Made by a program: the position numbers and the translations under genes. Positions 45,529 to 53,549 of a DNA stretch of 64,000 nucleotides are shown piece after piece (within the stretch, counting starts at the first letter, position 1; every line of letters starts with the position of its first letter). Source of the stretch: Bacillus sp. SD088 (GTDB lineage: Bacteria; Bacillota; Bacilli; Bacillales; Bacillaceae_C); assembly GCF_017355205.1 (NCBI RefSeq), contig NZ_JADIJK010000013.1:88609-152608 (forward strand), in the 5' to 3' direction. A model generated the notes under the pieces. The model searched no databases. It was not told where the DNA came from and saw only the letters and a list, made by a program, of their open reading frames with translations.

Positions 45529-46384
45529 ATGTGTCAAATTATCGCACTTGGTGGTGGGGGGTTCTCAATGGAGCCAGACAATCCATTATTAGATGCTTAT
45601 ATTCTTCAACAATCTAAAAAATCCAATCCAAAAGTTTGTTTCCTTCCTACTGCTAGTGGAGATGCAGAATCCTACATAACTCGATTTTACAACTTTTTTG
45701 ACAAACAGGCTTGTCAACCATCCCATTTGTCGCTATTTCGCCCACCTACAAAGGATTTGGAAAGTTATCTTTTAGACAAAGATATTATTTATGTTGGGGG
45801 AGGAAATACGAAAAATTTATTAGCTTTATGGCGAGATTGGGAAGTTGATATAATTTTAAAAAAGGCATGGGAAAAAGGAATTCTTCTTGAAAGGTAAGAA
45901 AGTATAAATTTTGGCTAGTGTTTTGATCTAGCTCCAGCGCCTAGCCCCTCGAGGTCAAATAACCTGAGCCAATAAAAGTCAAAACCGGACTTTTCTTGTC
46001 TCAGAACATTTGCTTGTCGGGGCTGAGCAAGGCGCTTGCGCTTTTCTTACTGGACTAAGTGCTGGATCCATTTGTTGGTTTGAGGAAGGGGTAACCGATT
46101 CATATGGAGCTGAGCTTGGTCCGCTGACATGTTTAGGATTTCTAAAAGGAAGTCATTGTCCACATTATGATGGGGAAGCAGAGCGTAGGCCTACTTTTCA
46201 TAAGCTCATAAAGGAAAGACGAATAAAGCCAGGGATCGCAGCCGATGATGGGGTGGCTCTTCATTATGTTGACCAAACGTTAAAGAAAATTGTTAGCTCT
46301 AGACGTGATGCAAAAGCTTATGAGGTCTCATTGACCGAAGAAAATGAATTGAAAGCCGAGTTTTTAGGTGCTCGTAACAGTTGA
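45529..46384 (+). pseudogene. Peptidase E (S51 family, YgaJ-like) interrupted by a 160-bp repeat
   Basis: The N-terminal part (45529-45888) encodes LGGGGFSMEPDNPLLD, FLPTASGD and YVGGGNTKNLLALW. The C-terminal part (46049-46384) encodes TGLSAGSICWFEEG with the nucleophile serine, GSHCPHYDGE and GIAADDGVALHY. Removing 45889-46048 joins them in frame as GILL-TGLSAG, exactly as in intact aspartyl-dipeptidase-like peptidase E. The insert is 160 bp, shifts frame and puts a stop (TAA, 45896-45898) before the catalytic serine. The gene is therefore very probably inactive. Confidence 0.9.
45889..46048 (+). mobile_element. Foldback repeat R5 inserted in the peptidase E gene
   Basis: 160 bp nearly identical to R4 (39465-39617): AAGAAAGTATAAATTTTGGC, AGCTCCAGCGCCTAGCCCC, GGGGCTGAGCAAGGC and GCGCTTGCGCTTTTCTT. 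Flanked by TTCTT at 45884-45888 and 46044-46048, a possible 5-bp target duplication, although TTCTT also ends other copies. No coding capacity, so it would have to move by a trans-acting enzyme, like a MITE. Confidence 0.85.
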
Positions 46385-46385
46385 A

Positions 46386-46438
46386 TAAGAAAAGGTGTCT
46401 AGCAACTTACAAGTGCTAGACACCTTTTCTTATTTTTT
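46386..46438. terminator. Bidirectional terminator
   Basis: AAGAAAAGGTGTCTAGCA pairs with TGCTAGACACCTTTTCTT followed by ATTTTTT. Ends the peptidase E pseudogene and the convergent yisP gene. Confidence 0.85.
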
Positions 46439-46440
46439 AG

Positions 46441-47262
46441 TTAATGATTTTCCAAGATCTCACTTACTGTCGATTCTACTTCAGCACGTCCCATTTTTTC
46501 CTCGCCTTTGTGCAATGCTTTTAGAGTCTTTTTGGCAAGAGCGAGCGGGATTTTGCAAAACAATAGGATGTTTTTCGTATCGATGGATGTGATATACTCG
46601 TCCGCCATCTCTAGATGAGCATGGGCATAGTCAAACATCTCACTTCGTCCCCAATCATCTGGGATAAAATGGACTCCGCGCTCTGCGTCCTCATCTTGAT
46701 TTCGCAGCATGTTCACAGCCTGCAAGCCGCGACCATATCCAATCGCTAAATCGCGATCTGTTTTTGTGCCATCATACCATTCCCAAATATCCGAAAGCAT
46801 CACACCAACTAAACCGGCTACATAATAAGTGTAATCATCTAGATCTTCCTTTGTTTTGACGATCCAATCCTTTTCCACCCATTTCGCCATGCCGTTTGCC
46901 ATGATACTGGTCGACTCTTTCACTTTATCGATAATATCGGCAGGGCATACTCTTAACCAATCATAAAGTCTAAGGGTTACTTCAGGTAGAAGATTTTCAT
47001 AGGGCTTTAATAGCTGTTGATAAACATGGGGATCGAATTTTGTTTGAAGAAGTTGGCTAGTCGAACGGAGTAAATGTTGTTTTGTATCAGACGACAACTC
47101 TTCATGATCCTCAATTTCATCAATGGCTCGCATGCATAAATAAGCAGCCCCAACTGTTTCTCGGAGCATTGGATTTAACAGTTTAATGGGAATGTAAAAG
47201 GTTCTGCTTGTTAACTTTAATATGTGCATGGCCTCTTTTTGTAATGTTGCTCCATAACTCAA
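46441..47262 (-). CDS. yisP: Squalene/phytoene synthase-family protein, YisP-like
   Basis: 273 residues, all-helical trans-isoprenyl diphosphate synthase fold. First aspartate-rich motif in MRAIDEIEDHEE, second region NMLRNQDEDAERGVHFIPDDW. Bacillus subtilis YisP (267 residues) acts as a farnesyl diphosphate phosphatase giving farnesol, linked to membrane microdomains and biofilm; I infer the same here. The TTG at 47262 has AAAGGAGG 7 nt upstream and gives the family length; an ATG 22 codons further up does not. Confidence 0.88.
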   Translation of the reverse strand: MSYGATLQKEAMHILKLTSRTFYIPIKLLNPMLRETVGAAYLCMRAIDEIEDHEELSSDTKQHLLRSTSQLLQTKFDPHVYQQLLKPYENLLPEVTLRLYDWLRVCPADIIDKVKESTSIMANGMAKWVEKDWIVKTKEDLDDYTYYVAGLVGVMLSDIWEWYDGTKTDRDLAIGYGRGLQAVNMLRNQDEDAERGVHFIPDDWGRSEMFDYAHAHLEMADEYITSIDTKNILLFCKIPLALAKKTLKALHKGEEKMGRAEVESTVSEILENH

Positions 47263-47452
47263 GGGGGATTCCTCCTTTACCAACAGGTAGTATCTTATTA
47301 CATCATCTGTGCTTGTCCGTTCGATCATATTTTATTATACGTATCTTTATCATACACGATTTAGTAAGGGAGTTGCTAGAGATAAATCTGTATGAATAAA
47401 TGAAGCTGAAGAATTTTGCCATAAAATTTTCGATAAAGGCGGGAGATGTTAT

Positions 47453-47470
47453 TAATCAAACGTTTGATTA
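47453..47470. promoter_or_regulatory. Perfect 18-bp palindrome, putative operator
   Basis: TAATCAAACGTTTGATTA reads identically on both strands. It is the size and kind of a TetR-family operator and lies just upstream of a TATAAT (47502-47507). No regulator gene is adjacent. Confidence 0.5.
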
Positions 47471-47599
47471 GATTTGAAAAGAAACGGGTGTACGCATTTG
47501 ATATAATAGAGGAACAATAGACTAGCTTTGTATGAGGGGTTAGGCACGTCGTTTGCACCTTCTAGGAATTGGACATTTTCCTATGAAGGGGGTGTTGAC

Positions 47600-47674
47600 G
47601 TGGAAGCGCCGTTCACGCTGATGATCTCATTCGGCATGTTAATCGCGTTTATCATGTCCGATCGACTGCTTTAG
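47600..47674 (+). CDS. Holin-like type I toxin peptide (24 residues)
   Basis: GTG start with GAAGGGGGTG about 6 nt upstream. The peptide contains PFTLMISFGMLIAFIMS, matching the pattern of 'putative holin-like toxin' peptides of Bacilli (single membrane helix LMISFGxLIAxIM). A TATAAT lies about 95 bp upstream and a strong terminator about 65 bp downstream, the arrangement of type I toxins whose mRNA is met by an antisense RNA. The antisense RNA itself was not located. Confidence 0.65.
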   Translation: MEAPFTLMISFGMLIAFIMSDRLL

Positions 47675-47737
47675 CAGGCCTCGAGGGATCATTTATCTTA
47701 CTTGTGCATAGCCCCATAATTGGACTGGTCTTATTGT

Positions 47738-47772
47738 AACTGTTCCATGTGACAGCATGGAGCGGCTTTTAT
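47738..47772 (+). terminator. Terminator after the toxin peptide
   Basis: CTGTTCCATG-TGACAG-CATGGAGCGG pairs fully with two G-U pairs and is followed by CTTTTATA. In known type I toxin loci this region is also where the antisense RNA overlaps. Confidence 0.65.
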
Positions 47773-47965
47773 AGTGTATGAATTTCTACTATTAGTAGAA
47801 GAACAAGAAAAGGAATTTTGTACACGTTTGATCGGACCTTTGCGACTAAAGAAACAAATTTAATTTTTGTCAGAAACAGCGTGTGATCGTGTAGCAAAAA
47901 AATTCAAATATAAAAGATCCTGTGATAGACTTAAAAGTAACTTATATCAGGAAGGAAGCGATTTC

Positions 47966-48790
47966 ATGAATTACATAACATTGAATAATGGGATTCGTAC
48001 ACCGCAATTAGGTTATGGTGTATGGAAGGTGCCGAATGAGGAAGCCGAAAATGCCGTTGCACAAGCTTTAGAAACGGGATATCGTTTGATCGATACGGCC
48101 AAAATTTATGGAAATGAAGTCGGAGTTGGCCAGGCGCTTGCGAAGAGTAGTCTATCACGTGAAGACATTTTCCTGACGACAAAAGTTTGGAATGCTGATC
48201 AAGGATATGAAACGACATTAAAGGCTATGGACGAAAGTCTTGAGAAACTCGGTTTGGATTACGTTGATCTATACTTGATTCATTGGCCAACACCTAAGTT
48301 TGATACATATGTGGAAACGTACAAGGCTTTGGAGAAGCTATATAAAGATGGACGCACAAAAGCTATTGGTGTATGTAATTTTGATATCGAACATTTGCAA
48401 CGTATTATGGATGAATGCGATGTTGTACCAGCCGTGAATCAGGTAGAGTGTCATCCGTATTTACAGCAGAAAGAATTAAAGCAATTTTGTAAAGAACATG
48501 GCATTTACTTAGAATCCTATAGTCCACTTATGAACGGGACAAAGGTGATTGAGGATCCAGTGATTCAAGAAATTGCTGAGCAACATGGGAAAACACCAGC
48601 ACAAGTGATTCTTCGCTGGCATGTACAGACTGATGTCATGGTTATTCCTAAAACCGTTACTCCTTCTCGCATGAAAGAAAATCTAGATGTCTTCGATTTT
48701 GCTCTATCGGATTCAGATATGGAGAAAATTGCTTCTTTGGATCGCAATGAGCGTCATAATTCTGTTCCTAATGAAATGAATCATAAATAA
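47966..48790 (+). CDS. Aldo/keto reductase
   Basis: 274 residues, AKR5-like: the catalytic tetrad lies in LIDTAKIYGNE (Asp, Tyr), TTKVW (Lys) and LIHWP (His); cofactor region IPKTVTPSRMKENLDVFDF. NADPH-dependent reductase of aldehydes such as methylglyoxal, similar to Bacillus YvgN/YtbE. The ATG at 47966 follows AGGAAGGAA; the frame continues 33 codons upstream without a ribosome site. Confidence 0.93.
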   Translation: MNYITLNNGIRTPQLGYGVWKVPNEEAENAVAQALETGYRLIDTAKIYGNEVGVGQALAKSSLSREDIFLTTKVWNADQGYETTLKAMDESLEKLGLDYVDLYLIHWPTPKFDTYVETYKALEKLYKDGRTKAIGVCNFDIEHLQRIMDECDVVPAVNQVECHPYLQQKELKQFCKEHGIYLESYSPLMNGTKVIEDPVIQEIAEQHGKTPAQVILRWHVQTDVMVIPKTVTPSRMKENLDVFDFALSDSDMEKIASLDRNERHNSVPNEMNHK

Positions 48791-48798
48791 TCAAGAAG

Positions 48799-48840
48799 CT
48801 GATCCTCCATACTTGCATAGTAGGGAGGATTTTTTTCTTA
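48799..48840 (+). terminator. Terminator after aldo/keto reductase
   Basis: ATCCTCC / GGAGGAT stem followed by TTTTTTC. Confidence 0.8.
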
Positions 48841-48923
48841 TTTCTCAAAATTGGAGAACTGGGGTATGGTAAAATGTTATCAAAACAATGATCGGAATAA
48901 TCGGTTTAAGGGGGAGGATCTAG

Positions 48924-49652
48924 ATGTTTGGACAAATAAACGAGAAAAAGGAAAAGTTAGATAGTTTGAGGCCAATACCGAAATATACTTTAAAGAGTTT
49001 ACAGGAAAAACTATTGCTTGAATGGACATATAACACTAATGCTATAGAGGGTAATACGTTAACACTTAACGAGACAAAGGTAGTGCTAGAAGGAATAACG
49101 ATTGGTGGAAAAACGTTGAGGGAGCATTTAGAGGTCATCAACCACCGAGATGCGGTAAAGTATGTGGAAGAAATTGTACAAATAGATGAGCCGATGTCGG
49201 AATGGCAAATAAAAAATCTCCATCGTCTTATTCTAAAAGGAATCGATGACGATTATGCGGGTGTATACCGTGACCAACAGGTATTGATTGCTGGAGCCAA
49301 CCATGTTCCTCCCGCTCACTTCCTAATTAAGGAACAAATGGAACAATGTGTAGAGTGGGCAAGAGGAGAGGCATTAGACTTACATCCAGTGGAAAGAGCG
49401 GCCATGTTACATAGGATTGTCGTTGGTATTCACCCATTCATTGATGGAAATGGACGTACTTCCCGCTTATTATTGAATCTAGAATTGATGAAAGCAGGTT
49501 TTCCACCCATTGTCATCAAAGTGGAAAATCGATTAGCTTATTATGAGGCATTAGATAAAGCTCATACTGCGAGTAATGACGATGATTTTATCCAGTTAGT
49601 CATAAAGGAAGTTGAAAATTCATTGGATTTGTATTTGAGTGTTCTTTCTTGA
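48924..49652 (+). CDS. Fic-domain protein (class II, autoinhibited)
   Basis: 242 residues. The active-site loop HPFIDGNGRTSRLL fits HPFx(D/E)GNGR. An N-terminal TNAIEGN fits the inhibitory (S/T)xxxE(G/N) helix of class II Fic proteins, whose glutamate blocks ATP binding. Such enzymes transfer AMP to hydroxyl groups of proteins. No antitoxin-like partner gene is adjacent, as expected when inhibition is built in. The next gene (Nudix) starts 28 bp after. Confidence 0.92.
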   Translation: MFGQINEKKEKLDSLRPIPKYTLKSLQEKLLLEWTYNTNAIEGNTLTLNETKVVLEGITIGGKTLREHLEVINHRDAVKYVEEIVQIDEPMSEWQIKNLHRLILKGIDDDYAGVYRDQQVLIAGANHVPPAHFLIKEQMEQCVEWARGEALDLHPVERAAMLHRIVVGIHPFIDGNGRTSRLLLNLELMKAGFPPIVIKVENRLAYYEALDKAHTASNDDDFIQLVIKEVENSLDLYLSVLS

Positions 49653-49680
49653 GCAACATCGCTTAAAAGGAGGGGAAGAG

Positions 49681-50076
49681 ATGAAAGAATGGAGCGGATC
49701 AGCCGCCATTTGTATTAATGAATATCAACAAGTACTTATGGTCAGGAACAAGGAAGAGGATTTATGGGCAGTGCCATCCGGAGGGATAGAAGAGGGAGAG
49801 ACACCGGAGCAGTGCTGTATAAGAGAAGTGAAGGAAGAAACGGGGTATACGGTGAAAATCCTTCAGCCTCTATTCATAAAACATACGGATATCAACAAGA
49901 TCCAAGTGAAAACTCATTATTTTCTTGTTCAAACGATAGGAGATAGTCAAGGAATTCAGGATCCTGATAAGATTATTGAAGAAAAAGCGTGGAAGTCTCT
50001 GACAGATATTCAAACACTTAAACATATGTATCCTGAGGATTTGCAGACTTTGGAATCGTTTCTGGAGAAAATGTAA
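49681..50076 (+). CDS. Nudix hydrolase
   Basis: 131 residues with a complete Nudix box, from GGIEEGETPEQ to REVKEETGY (GX5EX7REUXEEXGU). Hydrolyses a nucleoside diphosphate derivative; substrate unknown. The ATG at 49681 follows AAAAGGAGGGG; an earlier in-frame start lies inside the Fic gene. Possibly co-transcribed with Fic. Confidence 0.9.
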   Translation: MKEWSGSAAICINEYQQVLMVRNKEEDLWAVPSGGIEEGETPEQCCIREVKEETGYTVKILQPLFIKHTDINKIQVKTHYFLVQTIGDSQGIQDPDKIIEEKAWKSLTDIQTLKHMYPEDLQTLESFLEKM

Positions 50077-50104
50077 GGGAATTCATAGGGAAGGGGATAA
50101 AAAA

Positions 50105-50272
50105 GTGAGTGATCTCTTAGTATTATTCATTATTGCCATATTGGGTGGTGTTGTATTCTTTTTGGGGTTCGGCTCCATTGTATTTAGAAGGTTGAAGGAG
50201 CCAGATGAGAAATTGGAAAGAAGAATAGAAAATCTGGAACAGGAAGTGGAACATTTAGATCAAAAGAAATAG
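50105..50272 (+). CDS. Small single-pass membrane protein with coiled coil (55 residues)
   Basis: GTG start 28 bp after the Nudix stop. One hydrophobic N-terminal segment (LLVLFIIAILGGVVFFLGFG) and a charged C-terminal helix with heptads (KLERRIENLEQEVEHLDQ). No family recognised. The next gene is a sigma factor; a role as membrane partner is only speculation. Confidence 0.55.
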   Translation: MSDLLVLFIIAILGGVVFFLGFGSIVFRRLKEPDEKLERRIENLEQEVEHLDQKK

Positions 50273-50359
50273 AAATGATAAAATTATTTTTTCTTCCCCA
50301 TATCTTTTCAGTATCCCTAATCGTTTAGTAAGGAGAGAGGTGCTAAAGGAGTGAAAGAG

Positions 50360-51073
50360 ATGGTTAGAAAGCATACTTATCCAGCCAAGCAATATTCCCA
50401 TCACCGAATAGGACAGAAGATCGTAAGCTTGTATCCACAATTATTGCCATATTGCCATCATTTGGCACAAAACAAATGGGACGGAGAGGATATCGCACAA
50501 GAAGTGATGGTGAAAGTGTTAAAACACTATGCTCATAAAGACGAAATCTCTCCTGCCCTATTGAAAAAAATGGCCTATAATCTATGGATTGACACCGTCC
50601 GAAAAAGGAGACATGAGACAACGCATACTGTAACGGACTTCATTGCAGATCATAATAGTCCTCATTCTGTGATGGATGAAATTGATTATCTAATCCGTTC
50701 ATTAACGCCGAAACAAGCTGTGATAGTACTGTTAAAAGAAGGCTTTCAGTTTCAATTAAAAGAGATTGCTGCTTTTCTGAACACGTCTGAAACGGCTGTA
50801 AAGGCGAGCATTCAACGTGCAAGAAAAAGAATGGAGAAAAAAGAAGGAAAAGAAGACTTTTCGAATGACTTATACTGGGATGAGGAAGAACGGGAACGGC
50901 TTTATGAGCTCTTCCAGCAAACGATAACATCACAGGATCCAACAGACCTAATCCAAGCTATCCCCTCTATTCGTATATTGACAAAGGAGACAGACGTGCC
51001 TTCTATGCGATTACGGGAAACATATGCCTATCCACATCATTCTCCTTCTAGCACCCTCACAATGGCTGCGTAG
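50360..51073 (+). CDS. RNA polymerase sigma factor, ECF-like
   Basis: 237 residues: region 2 near 30-90 (NKWDGEDIAQEVMVKVLKHY, LLKKMAYNLWIDTVRKRR) and region 4 near 115-165 (LTPKQAVIVLLKEGFQFQLKEIAAFLNTSETAVKASIQRARKRM). A C-terminal tail of about 70 residues goes beyond the usual ECF length and might sense or hold the factor inactive. No anti-sigma gene is obvious. The ATG at 50360 follows AAAGGAG; GTG at 50351 is an alternative. Directly upstream of clpP. Confidence 0.87.
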   Translation: MVRKHTYPAKQYSHHRIGQKIVSLYPQLLPYCHHLAQNKWDGEDIAQEVMVKVLKHYAHKDEISPALLKKMAYNLWIDTVRKRRHETTHTVTDFIADHNSPHSVMDEIDYLIRSLTPKQAVIVLLKEGFQFQLKEIAAFLNTSETAVKASIQRARKRMEKKEGKEDFSNDLYWDEEERERLYELFQQTITSQDPTDLIQAIPSIRILTKETDVPSMRLRETYAYPHHSPSSTLTMAA

Positions 51074-51102
51074 CTAATCAATTATAAAGGAGGATGGGAT
51101 AG

Positions 51103-51678
51103 ATGAATCCAATTCCATATGTTATTGAACAATCTAGTCAAGGGGAGCGTTCTTATGATATCTACTCCCGGTTATTAAAGGATCGTATTATTATGATTGG
51201 TGAAGAAATCAATGATGCCATGGCTAATACGATTGTTGCCCAATTGTTATTTCTAGAAGCGGACAATCGGGAGAAGGATATCTCGCTGTATATTAACAGC
51301 CCTGGAGGATCAACAAGCGCTGGTTTTGCGATATTAGATACGATGGAATATATTCAACCTGATGTGAGGACGATTTGTACAGGGATGGCGGCATCATTTG
51401 GAGCTCTTCTCCTTCTGGCCGGTACTAAAGGCAAACGTCTTGCGCTACCAAATAGTGAAATCATGATCCATCAACCTTTAGGAGGAGCAAGAGGGCAAGC
51501 AACCGATATTGAAATCTCTGCAAAAAGAATTTTAAAGCTGAAGGATCTAACGAACAAAATGATTGCAGAAAGAACTGGGCAACCATTTGAAAAAGTGAAA
51601 AGAGATACGGATCGGGATCATTTTATGAGTGCAGAAGAAGCAAAAGAGTATGGGATTATTGATGAAATCTTAAGGTGA
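51103..51678 (+). CDS. clpP: ATP-dependent Clp protease proteolytic subunit, ClpP paralogue
   Basis: 191 residues. Catalytic triad visible: serine in [11 protein letters not shown], histidine in MIHQPLGG and aspartate in [14 protein letters not shown]-terminal [21 protein letters not shown] is typical. The context (30 bp after a sigma factor gene, no clp chaperone nearby) suggests the additional ClpP found in several Bacillus species rather than the housekeeping copy. AAAGGAGGATGG ribosome site. Confidence 0.94.
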   Translation: MNPIPYVIEQSSQGERSYDIYSRLLKDRIIMIGEEINDAMANTIVAQLLFLEADNREKDISLYINSPGGSTSAGFAILDTMEYIQPDVRTICTGMAASFGALLLLAGTKGKRLALPNSEIMIHQPLGGARGQATDIEISAKRILKLKDLTNKMIAERTGQPFEKVKRDTDRDHFMSAEEAKEYGIIDEILR

Positions 51679-51699
51679 ATAAAAAGGAAACCGTGCGAA

Positions 51700-51737
51700 G
51701 TAAAAAACGGAGGGGAATCCCCCTCCGTTATTTTTTC
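51700..51737. terminator. Bidirectional terminator after clpP
   Basis: AACGGAGGGG-AAT-CCCCCTCCGTT followed by ATTTTTT; an A-run on the left also serves the convergent FusB-like gene. Confidence 0.85.
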
Positions 51738-52378
51738 ACCAACTCAATAAATTGTTCAAGTTTTTCTAATGACCGTAAGTTCTGGTTGCATGTTAAACTA
51801 TCTGTGCAAATATAATTTCCACGATTTGTGTAGGTCTCTTTACCACTTTTGACGTTGGCCATAAATAACCCGACTTCTTCGTGACCATTACATAGAGCAC
51901 AAATCCCCTTTGTTGGCTGGCGAAAGGTTCCATGGATGCCAACTAATTTTCCCTTATAGTCGAAAATAAGAAATTTTTTCTCCGAACGGATATCATACCA
52001 GCCCAAGTAGGTCAGCTCTCTAGGATCTACCTCATCCAGGGAGGGGAGCTTTAACTTTTTAGCTTTAGGAAACAATTTACTTACTGTTTTTTCTGTTATA
52101 GCCTTGAATGGAATAACATATTCTTTTAGCTCAGTTAAAAATTGTTCGGCTTGCTGTTCTTCCTTGATTTCCGTGATTTTATTAAAAATCGCCTGCTGTT
52201 GCTCATGAATCTCTGGAAACAAATCCATCACTTTATCAGAGGCTCCATATTTTACCGCCTTCAGGACATTCGGATCGTTCACAGTGGCATAGGCAGACAC
52301 GAGGTTCTTCACTTGAAATTTTATAAACTGATATTGATCACTTCGAATAAATGCTTCTGTTTTCATATGGCTTGTCAT
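51728..52378 (-). CDS. FusB/FusC-like elongation factor G-binding protein
   Basis: 216 residues: an N-terminal helical half and a C-terminal zinc-binding half with CALC (about 165) and CTDSLTCN (about 195), the four-cysteine treble-clef site of FusB-type proteins. FusB binds EF-G and frees it from ribosomes stalled by fusidic acid. Chromosomal relatives are common in Bacilli; whether this one gives resistance is untested. The stop overlaps the terminator shared with clpP. Confidence 0.85.
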   Translation of the reverse strand: MTSHMKTEAFIRSDQYQFIKFQVKNLVSAYATVNDPNVLKAVKYGASDKVMDLFPEIHEQQQAIFNKITEIKEEQQAEQFLTELKEYVIPFKAITEKTVSKLFPKAKKLKLPSLDEVDPRELTYLGWYDIRSEKKFLIFDYKGKLVGIHGTFRQPTKGICALCNGHEEVGLFMANVKSGKETYTNRGNYICTDSLTCNQNLRSLEKLEQFIELVKK

Positions 52379-52443
52379 ATTTGTCAGCTCCTTATTGTAA
52401 TTGATTGAAAATAAGGGGCAAAGCCATTAAAGTCAGGCGATTT

Positions 52444-52536
52444 TTATTTGATTGTCCACCCCATGCAAAGAATCGCCTGTTTCATAATAGGCTTTGCATG
52501 AGACGCTACCAATTCTGGCGGCAGGTTACTCGCCAT
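52444..52536 (-). CDS. Small protein of 30 residues, unknown
   Basis: ATG preceded by GGAGGTGATAGACG, one of the best Shine-Dalgarno sequences in the window. The product begins MASNLPPELVASHAKP and ends with CMGWTIK. No membrane segment. It lies upstream of the FusB-like gene in the same direction, 66 bp away, and might be a leader peptide or an independent small protein. Confidence 0.5.
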   Translation of the reverse strand: MASNLPPELVASHAKPIMKQAILCMGWTIK

Positions 52537-52664
52537 CGTCTATCACCTCCGGTAACATGTTCGTATTATACAACAGAATGAAAGAATCTTAAACCCCATT
52601 AAAAGGATTTTCCCAGCTTAGAATCGAATATAGGATAGTAAAGATAAACAATCGGAGGGATGAA

Positions 52665-53549
52665 ATGAGCAGTCTTGTATCATTGGATCACGTGTCTTTT
52701 TCGCTAAAAGAACACCATGACTTTGCTTGGCTCCAAGATCTAGGTGAGGTATTCACTGTTTTTGCTGAACAGGATTCGGGCAACTTGAGCTTTGGTGTGG
52801 AAAAGAATGGACTAAAACAATTCGTTAAATATGCTGGCGCCAGGCCTATTCACTTTTCTGGGGAGCCGCAAGAAGCGATCACTAGGTTAAAAGCTGCCAT
52901 TCCCATTTATGAAAATTTACGACATTCATACTTAGTAAACCTCGTCGATCATTTTCAGCTTGAAAATGGATATGTGCTCGTATTTGACTGGTTTGAGGGA
53001 GAAGGATTGCATCCGCATTGGAAATTCCCTCCTCCACTGAAATATGAACATCCAGATTCTCCATTTTTCCGTTTTCGGCAATTGTCCATTGAATATCGAC
53101 TTAAAGCATTACAGGATATTTTTGATTTCCATGTCCATGTAGAAGAGAAGGACTATGTGGCGGTTGATTTTTATGATGGTAGTCTGTTGTATGACTTCAC
53201 GAACCAGCGGATGAAAATATGTGATATTGATTTGTATCAGCAAAAGCCTTACATCAATACAATGGGCAGACTTTGGGGCTCATCTCGCTTTATGTCTCCC
53301 GAGGAATTTACCGCAGGGGCTGAAATTGATGAAAAAACAAATGTGTTTCTAATGGGAGCAACTGCATTCGCATTAGTAGGCGGAGAGCTCGATCGCTCAA
53401 TCCAAAAATGGGAGGCATCTCAGGCATTATACGAAGTGGCCATGAAAGCTATTGAAAAAGAGCGGGATGATCGCTATGCAAGTGTGAAGGAATTTGTCCA
53501 AGCATGGAATGAAGCTTTGGGAAGTGAGAAAAATGCCGAAAAAACCTGA
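52665..53549 (+). CDS. Protein-kinase-like protein with atypical catalytic motifs
   Basis: 294 residues related to Hanks-type Ser/Thr kinases: beta-3 lysine in KQFVKYAGA, a C-lobe with SSRFMSPEEF (like the APE region) and a conserved arginine (DDRYASVKEF). The catalytic loop reads VAVDFYDGSLLYD instead of HRDxKxxN, and the DFG position reads DID (KICDIDLY). It may be a divergent active kinase or a pseudokinase. The next gene overlaps its end by 17 bp. Confidence 0.8.
   Translation: MSSLVSLDHVSFSLKEHHDFAWLQDLGEVFTVFAEQDSGNLSFGVEKNGLKQFVKYAGARPIHFSGEPQEAITRLKAAIPIYENLRHSYLVNLVDHFQLENGYVLVFDWFEGEGLHPHWKFPPPLKYEHPDSPFFRFRQLSIEYRLKALQDIFDFHVHVEEKDYVAVDFYDGSLLYDFTNQRMKICDIDLYQQKPYINTMGRLWGSSRFMSPEEFTAGAEIDEKTNVFLMGATAFALVGGELDRSIQKWEASQALYEVAMKAIEKERDDRYASVKEFVQAWNEALGSEKNAEKT

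Noticed and set aside
46010..46384. Independent 124-codon gene with its own ATG
   Set aside because: The first codons lie in the inserted repeat, and the rest is the C-terminal half of peptidase E, so it is part of the pseudogene.
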